This document shows positions 55,661 through 64,000 of a stretch of DNA of 64,000 bases, one piece after another. A program made the translations under genes and the position numbers. The stretch is taken from assembly GCF_030406665.1 (NCBI RefSeq), contig NZ_CP129121.1:2976001-3040000 (forward strand), written 5' to 3'. This DNA comes from Halomonas halophila. Lineage in GTDB: Bacteria > Pseudomonadota > Gammaproteobacteria > Pseudomonadales > Halomonadaceae. The stretch's first letter is position 1. Each line of letters opens with the position of its first letter. The notes beneath the pieces are model-generated. The model worked only from the letters and a program-made list of their open reading frames with translations, was not told the origin of the DNA and searched no databases.

Positions 55661-57780
55661 CAGCGAATCGCCAGGTTGTCATCCAGTATTCGGGGCGTGA
55701 TGAATACCAGCAACTCTACCTTATCGCTGGAGTCCTCGGTATAGCGGAAGAGGTTTCCGAGCACCGGAATGTCGCCCAGGAAGGGCGTCTTGAACAGGCT
55801 GCGCACCTGCTCGGTGGTCAGGATACCGCCGAGCACCACGGTCTCGCCGTTGTCCACCAGCACCTGAGTGGTGATCTCGTTGGTGTCGATGGACGGCACC
55901 CCGTTGAACAGCTCGCCCACGGTATCGTTGTTGACCGCCAGGTCCATGATGATGCGGTTGTCCGGCGTGATCTGCGGCGTCACCTCCAGCGACAGCACCG
56001 CCTCCTTGAACTCGGTATCGGTCGCCCCGCTGGAGGTCGATTCCTGATAGGGAATCTCGGTGCCCTGCTTGATCACCGCGGTGCTCTGGTCGGCGGTGAT
56101 CACCCGCGGCTGGGAGATGGTCTGGCTTTTGCCCTCGCTCTCCAGCGCCCGCAGCTCCAGGTCGAGCAACACATCCCCTGATAGATAACCAAAACCGAAG
56201 CTGGTCATGGGATTGGCTCCCCCCAGGTCTACCGCCAGCCCACCACGCTGAAACAGCTGCCCATCTGGATCACCGTACGCCCCGGTGAATTGCCCCCTGG
56301 ACTCGCGCTGGCCACTGAAGTCATCCCCGTAGGTCGCCACCGGCTGACCGGAAGACGCCCCACCCAGATCGAGCCGACCGTCGCCTCGAGGCGATGACAG
56401 CCCCCAGTTGACGCCCAGCTCCTGGGTGGCGCTGTCCCGGGCGATCACGATCCGCGCCTCGATCTGCACCTGACGCACCGCCACGTCGAGCCGCTCCAGG
56501 GTCTCCATGATGCTGCCGATCTGCTCGGCGGTGTCCTGCACCAGCAGGGTGTTGGTGCGCGGGTCCACGGCGACCCGGCCGCGCTCGGTCAGCAGGCCGA
56601 AGCCGCTCGCCCCGCCGCCGGTGCTCTCGCCTCGCAGCAGTCGCGCCAGATCCTCGGCCTTGGCGTACTTGACCTGGATGTACTCGGTCTCCAGCGGCGC
56701 CAGCGTCTCCAGCTGCTCGCGGGTCTGCAGCTCCAGCTGCTCCCGGGCCGCCAGCTCCTCCGCCGGCGCCACCACGATGACGTTGCCCTCCTGACGGCTG
56801 GCCAACCCTTGGCTCTTGAGCACCAGGTCCAGCGCCTGATCCCAGGGTACGTCCTGCAGGTTGAGCGTGACACGGCCGGTGACGCTGTCGCTGGCCACCA
56901 GGTTCATCCCGGTGAAGTCGGCGATGATCGCCAGCACCGAACGCACCTCGATGTCCTGGAAATTCAGGGTGATCCGCTCGCCGGTATAGGAGAACTGATC
57001 GCGCGCCTGGCGCTCCTGGGGCGTGGCCGGCTGGGCCGAAATGGTCAGCTGACGGCCGCTCTGGGTGGAGAGCATGGCGAAGTCGCCGCTGCCCTGGATA
57101 TCGAGCGTGACGCCATCCCGATCGACCCGTGGCGTGATGCGGCGCAGCGGTGTGTCGAAATCGGTGACGTCATAGACCTGATCCAGCGAGGCCGGCAGGC
57201 GAACGCCGGGGAGCCGCGCGACGATGTCCGAGCTGCCGCTCTCGCTGACCCGGGCATCCACGCCGCTGCGGTCGAAGGACACCACCAGGCGGCCGGCGCC
57301 GTCGTCACCGCGGCGGAAATCGATGTCGGTGATGCCCGGTCCGGCCGCTGGCGCGCTGCCGACAGGCGAGGCGGCGGAGCGGGTGGCCGCCGGGGGCGCG
57401 ACACCGCCGCCGATCGACAGCCGCAGGCGGTCGCCCTGCCGAGCGGTGTCGTAGGGCAGCGGGCCCTCCAGGTCGAACACCAGCCGCGTACGGCTGCCCG
57501 CCTCCAGGGCGGTGACCCGCTCGACGCCACCGACCCCCAGCGCCTGACGACGATGCTCCAGGGCGCTGCGTGTCGCCATCAGGTCGATGGTCAGCCGCGC
57601 CGGATCGTCGAGACGATAGCCGCGCACCTCGGGCACGCCACCGTCGAAGGACAGATCGACCTCCAGGGCACCCCCGGCTGCCTGACGATAGTCGAGGCCG
57701 GTCAGCGTCGAGGCCGCCATGACAGAGGTGGAGACCACCAGCATGGCCAGCGCCGCGAGCATTCTTTTCATCAATGTCAT
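55660..57780 (-). CDS. pilQ: Type IV pilus secretin PilQ
   Basis: A 706-residue outer-membrane secretin through which the pilus exits. A signal peptide (MLAALAMLVVSTSVMAAS) is followed by two AMIN domains (about 25-110 and 150-250) that hold peptidoglycan, N0 and N1 domains (RITLNFQDIEVRSVLAIIAD and IQVKYAKAEDLARLLR), and the C-terminal secretin domain with VGELFNGVPSIDTNEITTQV and GGILTTEQV. The start at 57780 is chosen because GAGGGG precedes it; an upstream ATG at 57825 adds 15 unlikely residues. Last of pilMNOPQ. Confidence 0.95.
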   Translation of the reverse strand: MTLMKRMLAALAMLVVSTSVMAASTLTGLDYRQAAGGALEVDLSFDGGVPEVRGYRLDDPARLTIDLMATRSALEHRRQALGVGGVERVTALEAGSRTRLVFDLEGPLPYDTARQGDRLRLSIGGGVAPPAATRSAASPVGSAPAAGPGITDIDFRRGDDGAGRLVVSFDRSGVDARVSESGSSDIVARLPGVRLPASLDQVYDVTDFDTPLRRITPRVDRDGVTLDIQGSGDFAMLSTQSGRQLTISAQPATPQERQARDQFSYTGERITLNFQDIEVRSVLAIIADFTGMNLVASDSVTGRVTLNLQDVPWDQALDLVLKSQGLASRQEGNVIVVAPAEELAAREQLELQTREQLETLAPLETEYIQVKYAKAEDLARLLRGESTGGGASGFGLLTERGRVAVDPRTNTLLVQDTAEQIGSIMETLERLDVAVRQVQIEARIVIARDSATQELGVNWGLSSPRGDGRLDLGGASSGQPVATYGDDFSGQRESRGQFTGAYGDPDGQLFQRGGLAVDLGGANPMTSFGFGYLSGDVLLDLELRALESEGKSQTISQPRVITADQSTAVIKQGTEIPYQESTSSGATDTEFKEAVLSLEVTPQITPDNRIIMDLAVNNDTVGELFNGVPSIDTNEITTQVLVDNGETVVLGGILTTEQVRSLFKTPFLGDIPVLGNLFRYTEDSSDKVELLVFITPRILDDNLAIR

Positions 57781-57834
57781 GGTCCCCTCTTTGCAGGTCC
57801 CGCCGCTCCCGACGGGCCGTGTCACGCTTCTGGT

Positions 57835-58359
57835 CTAGCCGTCCAGCGACAGCTGGGTGCTGCGCTCGATCCAGCCGCCGCCTCCGGTGGGCACGATCTC
57901 CACCAGCTGCACCGAGGCGGACGTGATACCGACGATGCGCCCGAAGTCCGAGCCCATGTGATCGCCGACGCGCAGCCGGTGCACCTTGCCGCCCGGCGCC
58001 CGGATCAGCGCCGAGGGCGTGCCGCCCACGGTCAGCGTGCCCACCAGCTCCAGCTGGCCGAGCTCATAGGCCTCCAGCGGCTCCCGCGATCGCGACCGGT
58101 CAGGCGCCAGCTCCGCATCGCCCTCCGGCAGGGCGCGGCTCTCCGGCAGCCGCGCCTGGAAGGGGCTGCGCCGGTCGGCGAAGCGGTAGTCCACGGCGTG
58201 ATAGACCGGCATCGGCGGCAGCGGCTCGAGCGTCAGCTCGCCGGGGGCGGCCCGCAGCGCGGCCAGTTCCCGATCGAGATCACCGCTGGCCGCGTCGCGG
58301 CAGGCGCCGAGCGACAGCATCAGGCCCAGCAGCGCCAGGCCACGCCCCCAGACCCTCAT
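57835..58359 (-). CDS. pilP: Type IV pilus lipoprotein PilP
   Basis: A 174-residue inner-membrane lipoprotein that joins PilN/PilO to the PilQ secretin. A signal peptide ends in the lipobox LGAC (C20). An extended linker is followed by the beta-domain LGQLELVGTLTVGGTPSALI with VHRLRVGDHMGSDFGRIVGI. 54 bp before pilQ. Confidence 0.93.
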   Translation of the reverse strand: MRVWGRGLALLGLMLSLGACRDAASGDLDRELAALRAAPGELTLEPLPPMPVYHAVDYRFADRRSPFQARLPESRALPEGDAELAPDRSRSREPLEAYELGQLELVGTLTVGGTPSALIRAPGGKVHRLRVGDHMGSDFGRIVGITSASVQLVEIVPTGGGGWIERSTQLSLDG

Positions 58360-58991
58360 GGCGCCTCCTCCTCGCCGGAGGGCGCTTCTTGCGGCGGCCG
58401 ATAGCTGTAGGTCCGCGCCAGCATCGACAGCTCGAGCCGCCCGTCGTCGGACGGCGCGAGGGTGAAGTCATGCTGGGTGACGATGCGTGGCAGATCGGCG
58501 ACGGCGGCAAGGAAGGAGCCGATGCGATGGTAGTCGCCGCTCACCCGGATATCGAACGGCCGCTCCACGTAGAACTCCCGCTCGACGGGGCTGCGCAGGC
58601 GAATGGCGTCGATGGTCAGCTGGCTGTCGACCGCCGCCTCGCTGATGTCGTCGATCAGCGACGGGATCTCGGGGCCGCTCGGCAACATGCCCACCAGCAC
58701 CTCCAGACGACCGTCCAGCGCCTCCACCTGCTCGCGCATCCCCGGCAGATGGGCCGCCTGAGCCGCCTTGCTGCGGTAGTCCCGCAGCAGGCGCGCCTCT
58801 TCCTGCCGAGCGCTTTCCAGCGCCTGGGCCTTGGGCGCCGCCAGGTACCAGTAGACCCCGGCGAAGGTCAGCCCGACCATCAGCAGACAGCAGATCAGCT
58901 GCAGCAGGACGGGCCAGCCGCCGGCCTCCTTGATGTCCAGCTCGCTCAGTTCCACGTCCGTCAGGCGACGCCATTCGGCGGCGAGGTTCAT
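58356..58991 (-). CDS. pilO: Type IV pilus assembly protein PilO
   Basis: A 211-residue alignment protein with one membrane helix (about residues 28-50, PVLLQLICCLLMVGLTFAGV), a coiled coil (ALESARQEEARLLRDYRSKA) and a ferredoxin-like periplasmic domain (FDIRVSGDYHRIGSFLAAVA). It pairs with PilN. Overlaps both neighbours by 4 bp. Confidence 0.94.
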   Translation of the reverse strand: MNLAAEWRRLTDVELSELDIKEAGGWPVLLQLICCLLMVGLTFAGVYWYLAAPKAQALESARQEEARLLRDYRSKAAQAAHLPGMREQVEALDGRLEVLVGMLPSGPEIPSLIDDISEAAVDSQLTIDAIRLRSPVEREFYVERPFDIRVSGDYHRIGSFLAAVADLPRIVTQHDFTLAPSDDGRLELSMLARTYSYRPPQEAPSGEEEAP

Positions 58992-59560
58992 GGCGTCACC
59001 TCCTGCCTGGCGGTGTCGTTCGCGGCCCCCGGCATGTGCTGGCCGACGCTGAGATCGAAGCGGCGCTCGCCTCCCTCGGCCTCCACCTCGGACAGCACCG
59101 GCACGTCGAGCACCGGCGAGGCCTCGAGGGCCCGCAGCTGGTCGGAAACGCGACGATTGTCCGGCGCCAGGCCGGTCAGGTGCAGGCGATCCCCCTGACG
59201 CTGGAGGTCGACGTAGTACACCCCTTCCTCGAGGCTGGCGGCCAGGGCATTGAAGACGTGCACGGTCTGGGGACGCTCGGCCTGCAGCTCCTGCAGCACC
59301 TCGATGCGACGATCGAGCGTCTCGAGCCGTGACTCGTATTCGCTGACGGTGCGGATGTCATGATCCAGCTCCGCGGTGCGCTGGCGGATCAGCGCATGGC
59401 GCTGCTGCTGGGCCATCAGCTGCTGCTCATGGTACCAGGTCACGGCATAGCCACCGCCCAGACCGATCAGGGCGGCCAGCGCCAGGGCCAGATGGAAGCG
59501 CTTGCTGCGCCGCTGGCGCTGCGCCTCGCGCCAGGGCAGAAGGTTGATCTCGATGGTCAT
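58988..59560 (-). CDS. pilN: Type IV pilus assembly protein PilN
   Basis: A 190-residue protein whose cytoplasmic tail carries the PilM-binding motif INLLPWREAQRQRR (residues 5-18). A membrane helix (about 25-45), a coiled coil and a periplasmic domain (GVYYVDLQRQGDRLHLTGLA) follow. Overlaps pilM and pilO by 4 bp each. Confidence 0.95.
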   Translation of the reverse strand: MTIEINLLPWREAQRQRRSKRFHLALALAALIGLGGGYAVTWYHEQQLMAQQQRHALIRQRTAELDHDIRTVSEYESRLETLDRRIEVLQELQAERPQTVHVFNALAASLEEGVYYVDLQRQGDRLHLTGLAPDNRRVSDQLRALEASPVLDVPVLSEVEAEGGERRFDLSVGQHMPGAANDTARQEVTP

Positions 59561-60618
59561 CCACGCACCCTCATCGCCAGCCCGCAGGCCGTCAGCATGG
59601 CCGGGGCGTCGCCGGCCAGGGTCTCGACATCGACCCGCGAGCTCACCTTCATGCGCCGGAAGGGGTTGGCGATCACCACCTCCATCCCCGTTTCCGCCGC
59701 CAGGCGGTCCGCCAGGCCGGGCAGCACCCCGGTGCCGCCGGCCAGGATCATGCGCCGCACCTCCTGCTTGCGGCCGGCCGTGTAATACAGCTGCAGTGAA
59801 CGCCCGACCTGCTGCACCAGGGTCTCGATGAAGGGATCCAGCACGCTGCGCTGGTAGTCGTCCGGCAGGCCGCCACGCTTCTTGGCCAGGCCGGCCTCCT
59901 CGAGGCTCAGCCCGTAGCGGTTGCGGATCTCCTCGGTGAGCGCCCGGCCGCCGAACACGGTGTCCCGGCTGTAGGTGATGCGACCCTCGCGCAGCACGTG
60001 GAAGGCGTTCATGTGAGCCCCGATATCCACCAGGGTGACGCCACCGTCCTGGGCGACGGTGGCCGGCAGCTGGGTCGCGAGCTCGGTGTAGGCACGCTCC
60101 ATGGCGAAGGTCTCGACGTCCACCACGGCCGGCGACAGCCCCGCCTGATGTACCGCCTCGGTCAGCTGGCCGACGTCCTGCTGGCGGCAGGCGACCAGCA
60201 GCACGTCCTGCTGATCGCCGTAGCGCTCGTTGAGCCCGAGCCGCTGAAAATCGAAGGCCACTTCACTGAACGGAAAGGGAACGTGCTTGTCCGATTCGAG
60301 CTGGATGCGGGTCTCGATCTCGTCGTCCGACAGGGTCGCCGGCAGCGTCAGCGTCTTGGTGATCGCCGCGCTGGCCGGCACCGCCACCGAGACACGCCGG
60401 CTGGTCGGCTTGGCATGATCCACGGCGCGCTTGAGCGCATCGACGACCTCGCCCATGTCGCGGATGCGTCGCTCCACCACCGCGCCCTCGCGCAGCGGCC
60501 GCACGGCATAGCTCTCGACGCGATAGCCCCCACCGCCCCACTTGAGCTCGATCAGCTTGACGGTGGCCGAAGTGATATCGACCCCGATGAGCCCCTTGCC
60601 GGCTGCACCGATTCGCAT
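59557..60618 (-). CDS. pilM: Type IV pilus actin-like ATPase PilM
   Basis: A 353-residue cytoplasmic protein of the actin/FtsA fold that binds the PilN tail. It has GLIGVDITSATVKLIELKWG at the phosphate-1 position, VTLVDIGAHMNAFHVLREGR at phosphate-2 and ILAGGTGVLPGLADRLAAET near the adenosine site. First gene of pilMNOPQ. It is divergent from ponA. Confidence 0.96.
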   Translation of the reverse strand: MRIGAAGKGLIGVDITSATVKLIELKWGGGGYRVESYAVRPLREGAVVERRIRDMGEVVDALKRAVDHAKPTSRRVSVAVPASAAITKTLTLPATLSDDEIETRIQLESDKHVPFPFSEVAFDFQRLGLNERYGDQQDVLLVACRQQDVGQLTEAVHQAGLSPAVVDVETFAMERAYTELATQLPATVAQDGGVTLVDIGAHMNAFHVLREGRITYSRDTVFGGRALTEEIRNRYGLSLEEAGLAKKRGGLPDDYQRSVLDPFIETLVQQVGRSLQLYYTAGRKQEVRRMILAGGTGVLPGLADRLAAETGMEVVIANPFRRMKVSSRVDVETLAGDAPAMLTACGLAMRVRG

Positions 60619-60881
60619 CTAGGTCATGCTCCCGACTGAATGCCTGCGTAAAACCACTCGTTATAATACGGCACCGACCAAATACTGAAGACAGGATAAG
60701 CGTCATGCCAATTCTTCTGTCAGCGGAGGCTACATGAAATCGCCTGATCTCACACGAACGGGTGTCGCCAGACGTCAACGCTGGTGGTCGCGCTGACGGC
60801 TTCCTATAATGGCCGGCGCATCTGCACCCTCGTTCGCCCCCGCCGCTTCGCACTCGTTCACCGCATGGATACCGTTTTTTC
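60619..60881. promoter_or_regulatory. Divergent promoter region pilM/ponA
   Basis: A 263-bp gap. A perfect TATAAT at 60805-60810 on the plus strand could be the ponA -10 element (start near 60817), though the -35 is poor. A second AT-rich block (60660-60668, TATAAT in plus, TATTAT in minus) is placed to serve pilM. The ponA ribosome site is weak (CGTTTTTTC before ATG). Confidence 0.5.
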
Positions 60882-63407
60882 ATGAAGTTCTTCAGAACCC
60901 TGGCCTTCTCGGCATTCTGGCTGCTGGTTTCGCTGTCCACCGCTTCGGTGCTGGCCGTGGCCGGGGCCGCCCTCTACTTCGCCCCCGGCCTTCCCGACGT
61001 CCGGCAGCTTCAGGATTTCGAGCTGCAGACCCCGCTGCGCATCTTCACCCGTGACGGCAAGCTGATCGGCGAGTACGGCGAGGAACGCCGCCAGCCGGTG
61101 AACTACGACGAGATTCCGCCGACCATGGTCGACGCCCTGATGGCCGCCGAGGACGCGTCCTACTTCGACCATCACGGCGTCGACCCCAAGGGTCTGGCCC
61201 GCGCCGCCGTCCAGCTGGCCGCCAGCGGCGGCGACATCCGGTCCGGGGGGTCCACGATCACCATGCAGGTAGCGCGCAACTACCTGCTGACGCTGGACCA
61301 GACCTTCACCCGCAAGATCCGCGAGATCCTGCTGGCGCTGCAGATGGAGCAGATCCTCAGCAAGGAAGAGATCTTCGAGCTCTACGTCAACAAGATCTTC
61401 CTCGGCCACCGTGCCTACGGCATCGCCGCCGCGGCCGAGGTCTATTACGACAAACCGCTCGGCGACCTGACCCTGGCCCAGCAGGCCATGATCGCCGGCC
61501 TGCCCAAGGCACCGTCCGCCTTCAACCCGCTGGCCAACGCCGAACGCGCCCTGATCCGCCGCAACTGGATCCTGTTCCGCATGCGCGACCTGGGCTATAT
61601 CGACCAGGCCGCCTACGACGAGGCCGTCCAGGCGCCGATCACCGCCCGCCGCCATCAGACCAAGGCCGAGGTCACCGCCGACTACGTGGCCGAGATGGCC
61701 CGACAGTACGCCGTCGACCGCTTCGACGACGCCTACACCGGGGGGTATCGCATCACCACGACCCTGGACAGCGAACTGCAGCCCCAGGCTCGCCAGGCGC
61801 TGGCCAACGGCCTGATCGCCTACGACACCCGCCACGGCTGGCGCGGCGCCGAGCAGTCCGATATCCCGCGCAGCCTGGCGGAAGCCCAGGAGAACACCGA
61901 CCCGGAGGGCCTCGAGGAAGAGCTGGCCGAATCCCCCGAGGTGATGAGCACCGCCCGCCAGGCCGCCGAGCGCAGCCAGACCGAGGTCGACGGCATCGAC
62001 GGCGACGTCAGCAACTGGCTGCAGGTGCTGGATCGCACCCCGGTGCTGGGCCCGCTGGAACCGGCCATCGTGGTCTCCACCGAGGGTCGCGAGATGCGCG
62101 TGCTGGCCCGCGGCGGCGAGGTCCGTACCCTCGACTGGGACGGCCTCGACTGGGCCCAGCCTTACCGCAACGCCCGCTATCGCGGCGCGGCACCGAACTC
62201 CGCCGCCGATATCGCCAGTCCCGGCGACCTCGTGCGCATCCTGCAGCGCGAGGACGGCAGCTGGCGCCTGTCCCAGCAGCCCGATGCCCAGGGCTCGCTG
62301 GTGGTGCTGGACCCCGACACCGGCGCCATCCTGGCCCTGCAGGGCGGCTTCGACTATGACGCCAGCAAGTTCAATCGCGCGCTCCAGGCGCGCCGCCAGG
62401 CGGGCTCGATCTTCAAGCCGTTCATCTACCTGGCCGGCCTGAACAGCGGCGAGGTGAATCCCGCCACCATCATCAACGACGCCCCGGTGGTGATGGAGGA
62501 CGGCAGCAGCGAGCTGTGGCGCCCCAACAACTCCAGCGGCGACTTCCTCGGCCCGACCCGCCTGCGCGTCGGCCTCGCCCGCTCGCGCAACCTGGTCACC
62601 ATCCGTCTGCTGCAGACCCTGGGGCTCGAGCGCACCATCGGCTTCCTCGAGAACTTCGGCTTCCACCCCGAGCGCCTGCCCCACGGCCTGTCGCTGGCGC
62701 TCGGCACCACCAGCCTGACCCCGCTGGAGATGACCCGCGGCTATGCGGTGCTGTCCAACGGCGGCTTCGCCATCGAACCCTGGCTGATCCAGGAGATCAC
62801 CCGCGGCGAGGCCCAGACCGTGGTGCAGGAAGCCGATCCGCTGGTGGCCTGCCGCGAGTGCGCTGCCGACCAGGAGACCGTCGAGCGTGATGGCAAGACC
62901 TACCGGGTCGCGCCGCGTGTGGTCGATCCGGCGGCGGCCTTCCTGCTCCGCGACATGCTGCGCGACGTGGTCGAGCGGGGCACCGCCCGCCGCGCCCTGG
63001 CCCTCGAGCGCGGCGACATCGTGGGCAAGACCGGCACCACCAACGACCAGCGCGATGCCTGGTTCGCCGGCTTCAACACCGAGCTCGCCGCCACCGTCTG
63101 GGTCGGCAAGGACGACAACAGTTCGACCGCGGAATACGGCTCCCAGGCGGCGCTGCCGATCTGGGTCGATTTCATGGGCAGCGCCCTGGCCGGCACCCCG
63201 GAACACTGGCCCGAGCGCCCGGACGGCGTGGTGACGCGCCGGGTCGACCCCGACACCGGCCGCCTGCTGCACGACGACCAGTCCGGCGGCATCGAGGAGC
63301 TCTTCCGCGCCGACCACCTGCCCAGCTACCAGCCGCGCCGCGTCGACCGCGCCGTGGAACAGGAAAGCGGCTCCCAGGGCACCGGCGCCTACGAAGCCAT
63401 CTTCTAG
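60882..63407 (+). CDS. mrcA: Class A penicillin-binding protein 1A
   Basis: An 841-residue bifunctional peptidoglycan synthase (mrcA/ponA). One N-terminal helix (about 9-33) precedes the GT51 glycosyltransferase with catalytic E90 in MAAEDASYFDHHGVD and GGSTITMQVARNYLL. The transpeptidase has S509-I-F-K512, the SRN motif in GLARSRNLVTIRL, and K716-T-G in VGKTGTTNDQRDA. An acidic insert around residues 325-370 (SLAEAQENTDPEGLEEELAE) interrupts the linker/OB region. Divergent from pilMNOPQ, as in Pseudomonas. Confidence 0.96.
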   Translation: MKFFRTLAFSAFWLLVSLSTASVLAVAGAALYFAPGLPDVRQLQDFELQTPLRIFTRDGKLIGEYGEERRQPVNYDEIPPTMVDALMAAEDASYFDHHGVDPKGLARAAVQLAASGGDIRSGGSTITMQVARNYLLTLDQTFTRKIREILLALQMEQILSKEEIFELYVNKIFLGHRAYGIAAAAEVYYDKPLGDLTLAQQAMIAGLPKAPSAFNPLANAERALIRRNWILFRMRDLGYIDQAAYDEAVQAPITARRHQTKAEVTADYVAEMARQYAVDRFDDAYTGGYRITTTLDSELQPQARQALANGLIAYDTRHGWRGAEQSDIPRSLAEAQENTDPEGLEEELAESPEVMSTARQAAERSQTEVDGIDGDVSNWLQVLDRTPVLGPLEPAIVVSTEGREMRVLARGGEVRTLDWDGLDWAQPYRNARYRGAAPNSAADIASPGDLVRILQREDGSWRLSQQPDAQGSLVVLDPDTGAILALQGGFDYDASKFNRALQARRQAGSIFKPFIYLAGLNSGEVNPATIINDAPVVMEDGSSELWRPNNSSGDFLGPTRLRVGLARSRNLVTIRLLQTLGLERTIGFLENFGFHPERLPHGLSLALGTTSLTPLEMTRGYAVLSNGGFAIEPWLIQEITRGEAQTVVQEADPLVACRECAADQETVERDGKTYRVAPRVVDPAAAFLLRDMLRDVVERGTARRALALERGDIVGKTGTTNDQRDAWFAGFNTELAATVWVGKDDNSSTAEYGSQAALPIWVDFMGSALAGTPEHWPERPDGVVTRRVDPDTGRLLHDDQSGGIEELFRADHLPSYQPRRVDRAVEQESGSQGTGAYEAIF

Positions 63408-63418
63408 ATCGTCGTCTC

Positions 63419-63448
63419 GCCGGTGCGGTGGCCCGCCGCCGCACCGGC
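63419..63448 (+). terminator. Hairpin after mrcA
   Basis: A 10-bp perfect stem GCCGGTGCGG/CCGCACCGGC (63419-63428 with 63439-63448), 11 nt past the stop codon, followed by CCTCTGCTTCGCTCTTCC. Confidence 0.5.
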
Positions 63449-63489
63449 CCTCTGCTTCGCTCTTCCCCGAACCGACCGCGAGACATCCC

Positions 63490-64000
63490 ATGCGCTCCAA
63501 GGTGATAGCCACCTGCGGGCTTGGCCTGCTGATGCTGGCCGGCGACACCCTGGCCTCCCCCTTCTATGCGCCCCCGGTGCCGAAGGAGGACTCCCCGCCC
63601 CTGACCGGCGAGGCCGAGCTCGGCTTCACGCATCTGCAGGGCAATACCAACAGCCAGACCCTGATCGCCAAGGGCCGCCTGGTGTGGCTGGATGGCGCTT
63701 TCACCCACAGCCTGCGCGGCGAGGCCCGCCACGTCACCCAGGACGAGGAGACCAGCGCCGAGCAGTACCTGCTGGCCGCCCGCGAACGCTACGACATCGA
63801 GGGCCCGCACTACCTGTTCGGCTTCGCCCGCTGGGAAGACGACCGCTTCAGCGGCTACGACTATCAGGCCACGGTGATCGGCGGCTACGGCCGCCAGGTG
63901 CTGGATAACGAGCGCCACGTGCTGTCGCTGGAGGCCGGGCCCGGCTACCGGGTCGATAGCGTGACCGATGAGCCGACCCGGCGACTCGGCGTGGCCTACG
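63490..64000 (+). CDS. DUF481 (YdiY-like) outer-membrane protein, partial
   Basis: The first 170 residues of a protein cut by the window end; no stop is reached. A signal peptide ends near residue 23 (LGLLMLAGDTLAS). It then shows the DUF481 start GEAELGFTHLQGNTNSQTL and alternating beta-strands (LRGEARHVTQDEETSAEQYL, HYLFGFARWEDDRFSGYDYQ). Family members are predicted outer-membrane beta-barrels; some are salt-induced. Function unknown. Confidence 0.8.
   Translation, partial: MRSKVIATCGLGLLMLAGDTLASPFYAPPVPKEDSPPLTGEAELGFTHLQGNTNSQTLIAKGRLVWLDGAFTHSLRGEARHVTQDEETSAEQYLLAARERYDIEGPHYLFGFARWEDDRFSGYDYQATVIGGYGRQVLDNERHVLSLEAGPGYRVDSVTDEPTRRLGVAY

Overview
The window is about 64 kb of GC-rich gammaproteobacterial chromosome. 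Protein similarities and gene order (pyrG-kdsA-eno, mutS-fdxA, alaS-lysC-csrA-tRNAs, pilMNOPQ-aroKB-gltBD, Smc rather than MukB, CsrA with an RsmZ-like RNA) point to a Halomonas/Chromohalobacter-type or Pseudomonas-related bacterium. No phage, IS element, integrase, CRISPR array or rRNA was seen. Coding density is high and almost everything is core genome.

Layout. 0-5.8 kb: mnmC, an emrAB-type efflux operon and its divergent TetR regulator. 5.8-9.8 kb: a DcuSR/CitAB-type two-component system facing a 2-hydroxycarboxylate transporter gene. 9.8-24.5 kb, all leftward: the full cytochrome c maturation operon ccmABCDEFGHI, then smc, zipA, ligA and a yheU-like gene. 24.6-27.5 kb: an SOS-box-controlled LexA-like peptidase with no DNA-binding domain, translationally coupled to yigZ, converging on a fused two-domain acyltransferase that resembles the ornithine lipid synthase OlsF. 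27.7-31.1 kb: sodium-pumping oxaloacetate decarboxylase oadGAB. 31.2-39.6 kb: dusC, two identical tRNA-Arg(ACG), tRNA-Ser(GCT), csrA, lysC, alaS, recX, recA (with its own LexA box) and pncC. 39.9-47.3 kb: mutS, fdxA, an unlabelled CsrB/RsmZ-type regulatory RNA, and the eno, kdsA, pyrG operon. 47.4-53.6 kb: a 23-copy perfect heptanucleotide tandem repeat, then gltD and gltB. 54-60.6 kb: aroB, aroK and the type IV pilus secretin/assembly operon pilMNOPQ. 60.9-64 kb: class A penicillin-binding protein ponA and the start of a DUF481 outer-membrane protein cut by the window end.

How parts connect. The window holds both sides of a Csr/Rsm circuit: the CsrA protein (32.9 kb) and a candidate CsrA-sequestering RNA (43.1-43.3 kb). 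The RNA carries 12 GGA motifs in about 140 nt, several in hairpin loops, its own terminator, and an upstream palindrome resembling a GacA site. Two LexA boxes define an SOS set (recA and the LexA-like peptidase/yigZ pair). The 2-hydroxycarboxylate transporter, its two-component system and oxaloacetate decarboxylase fit sodium-linked use of citrate or malate. All calls come from reading the sequence and translated ORFs; no database search was run.
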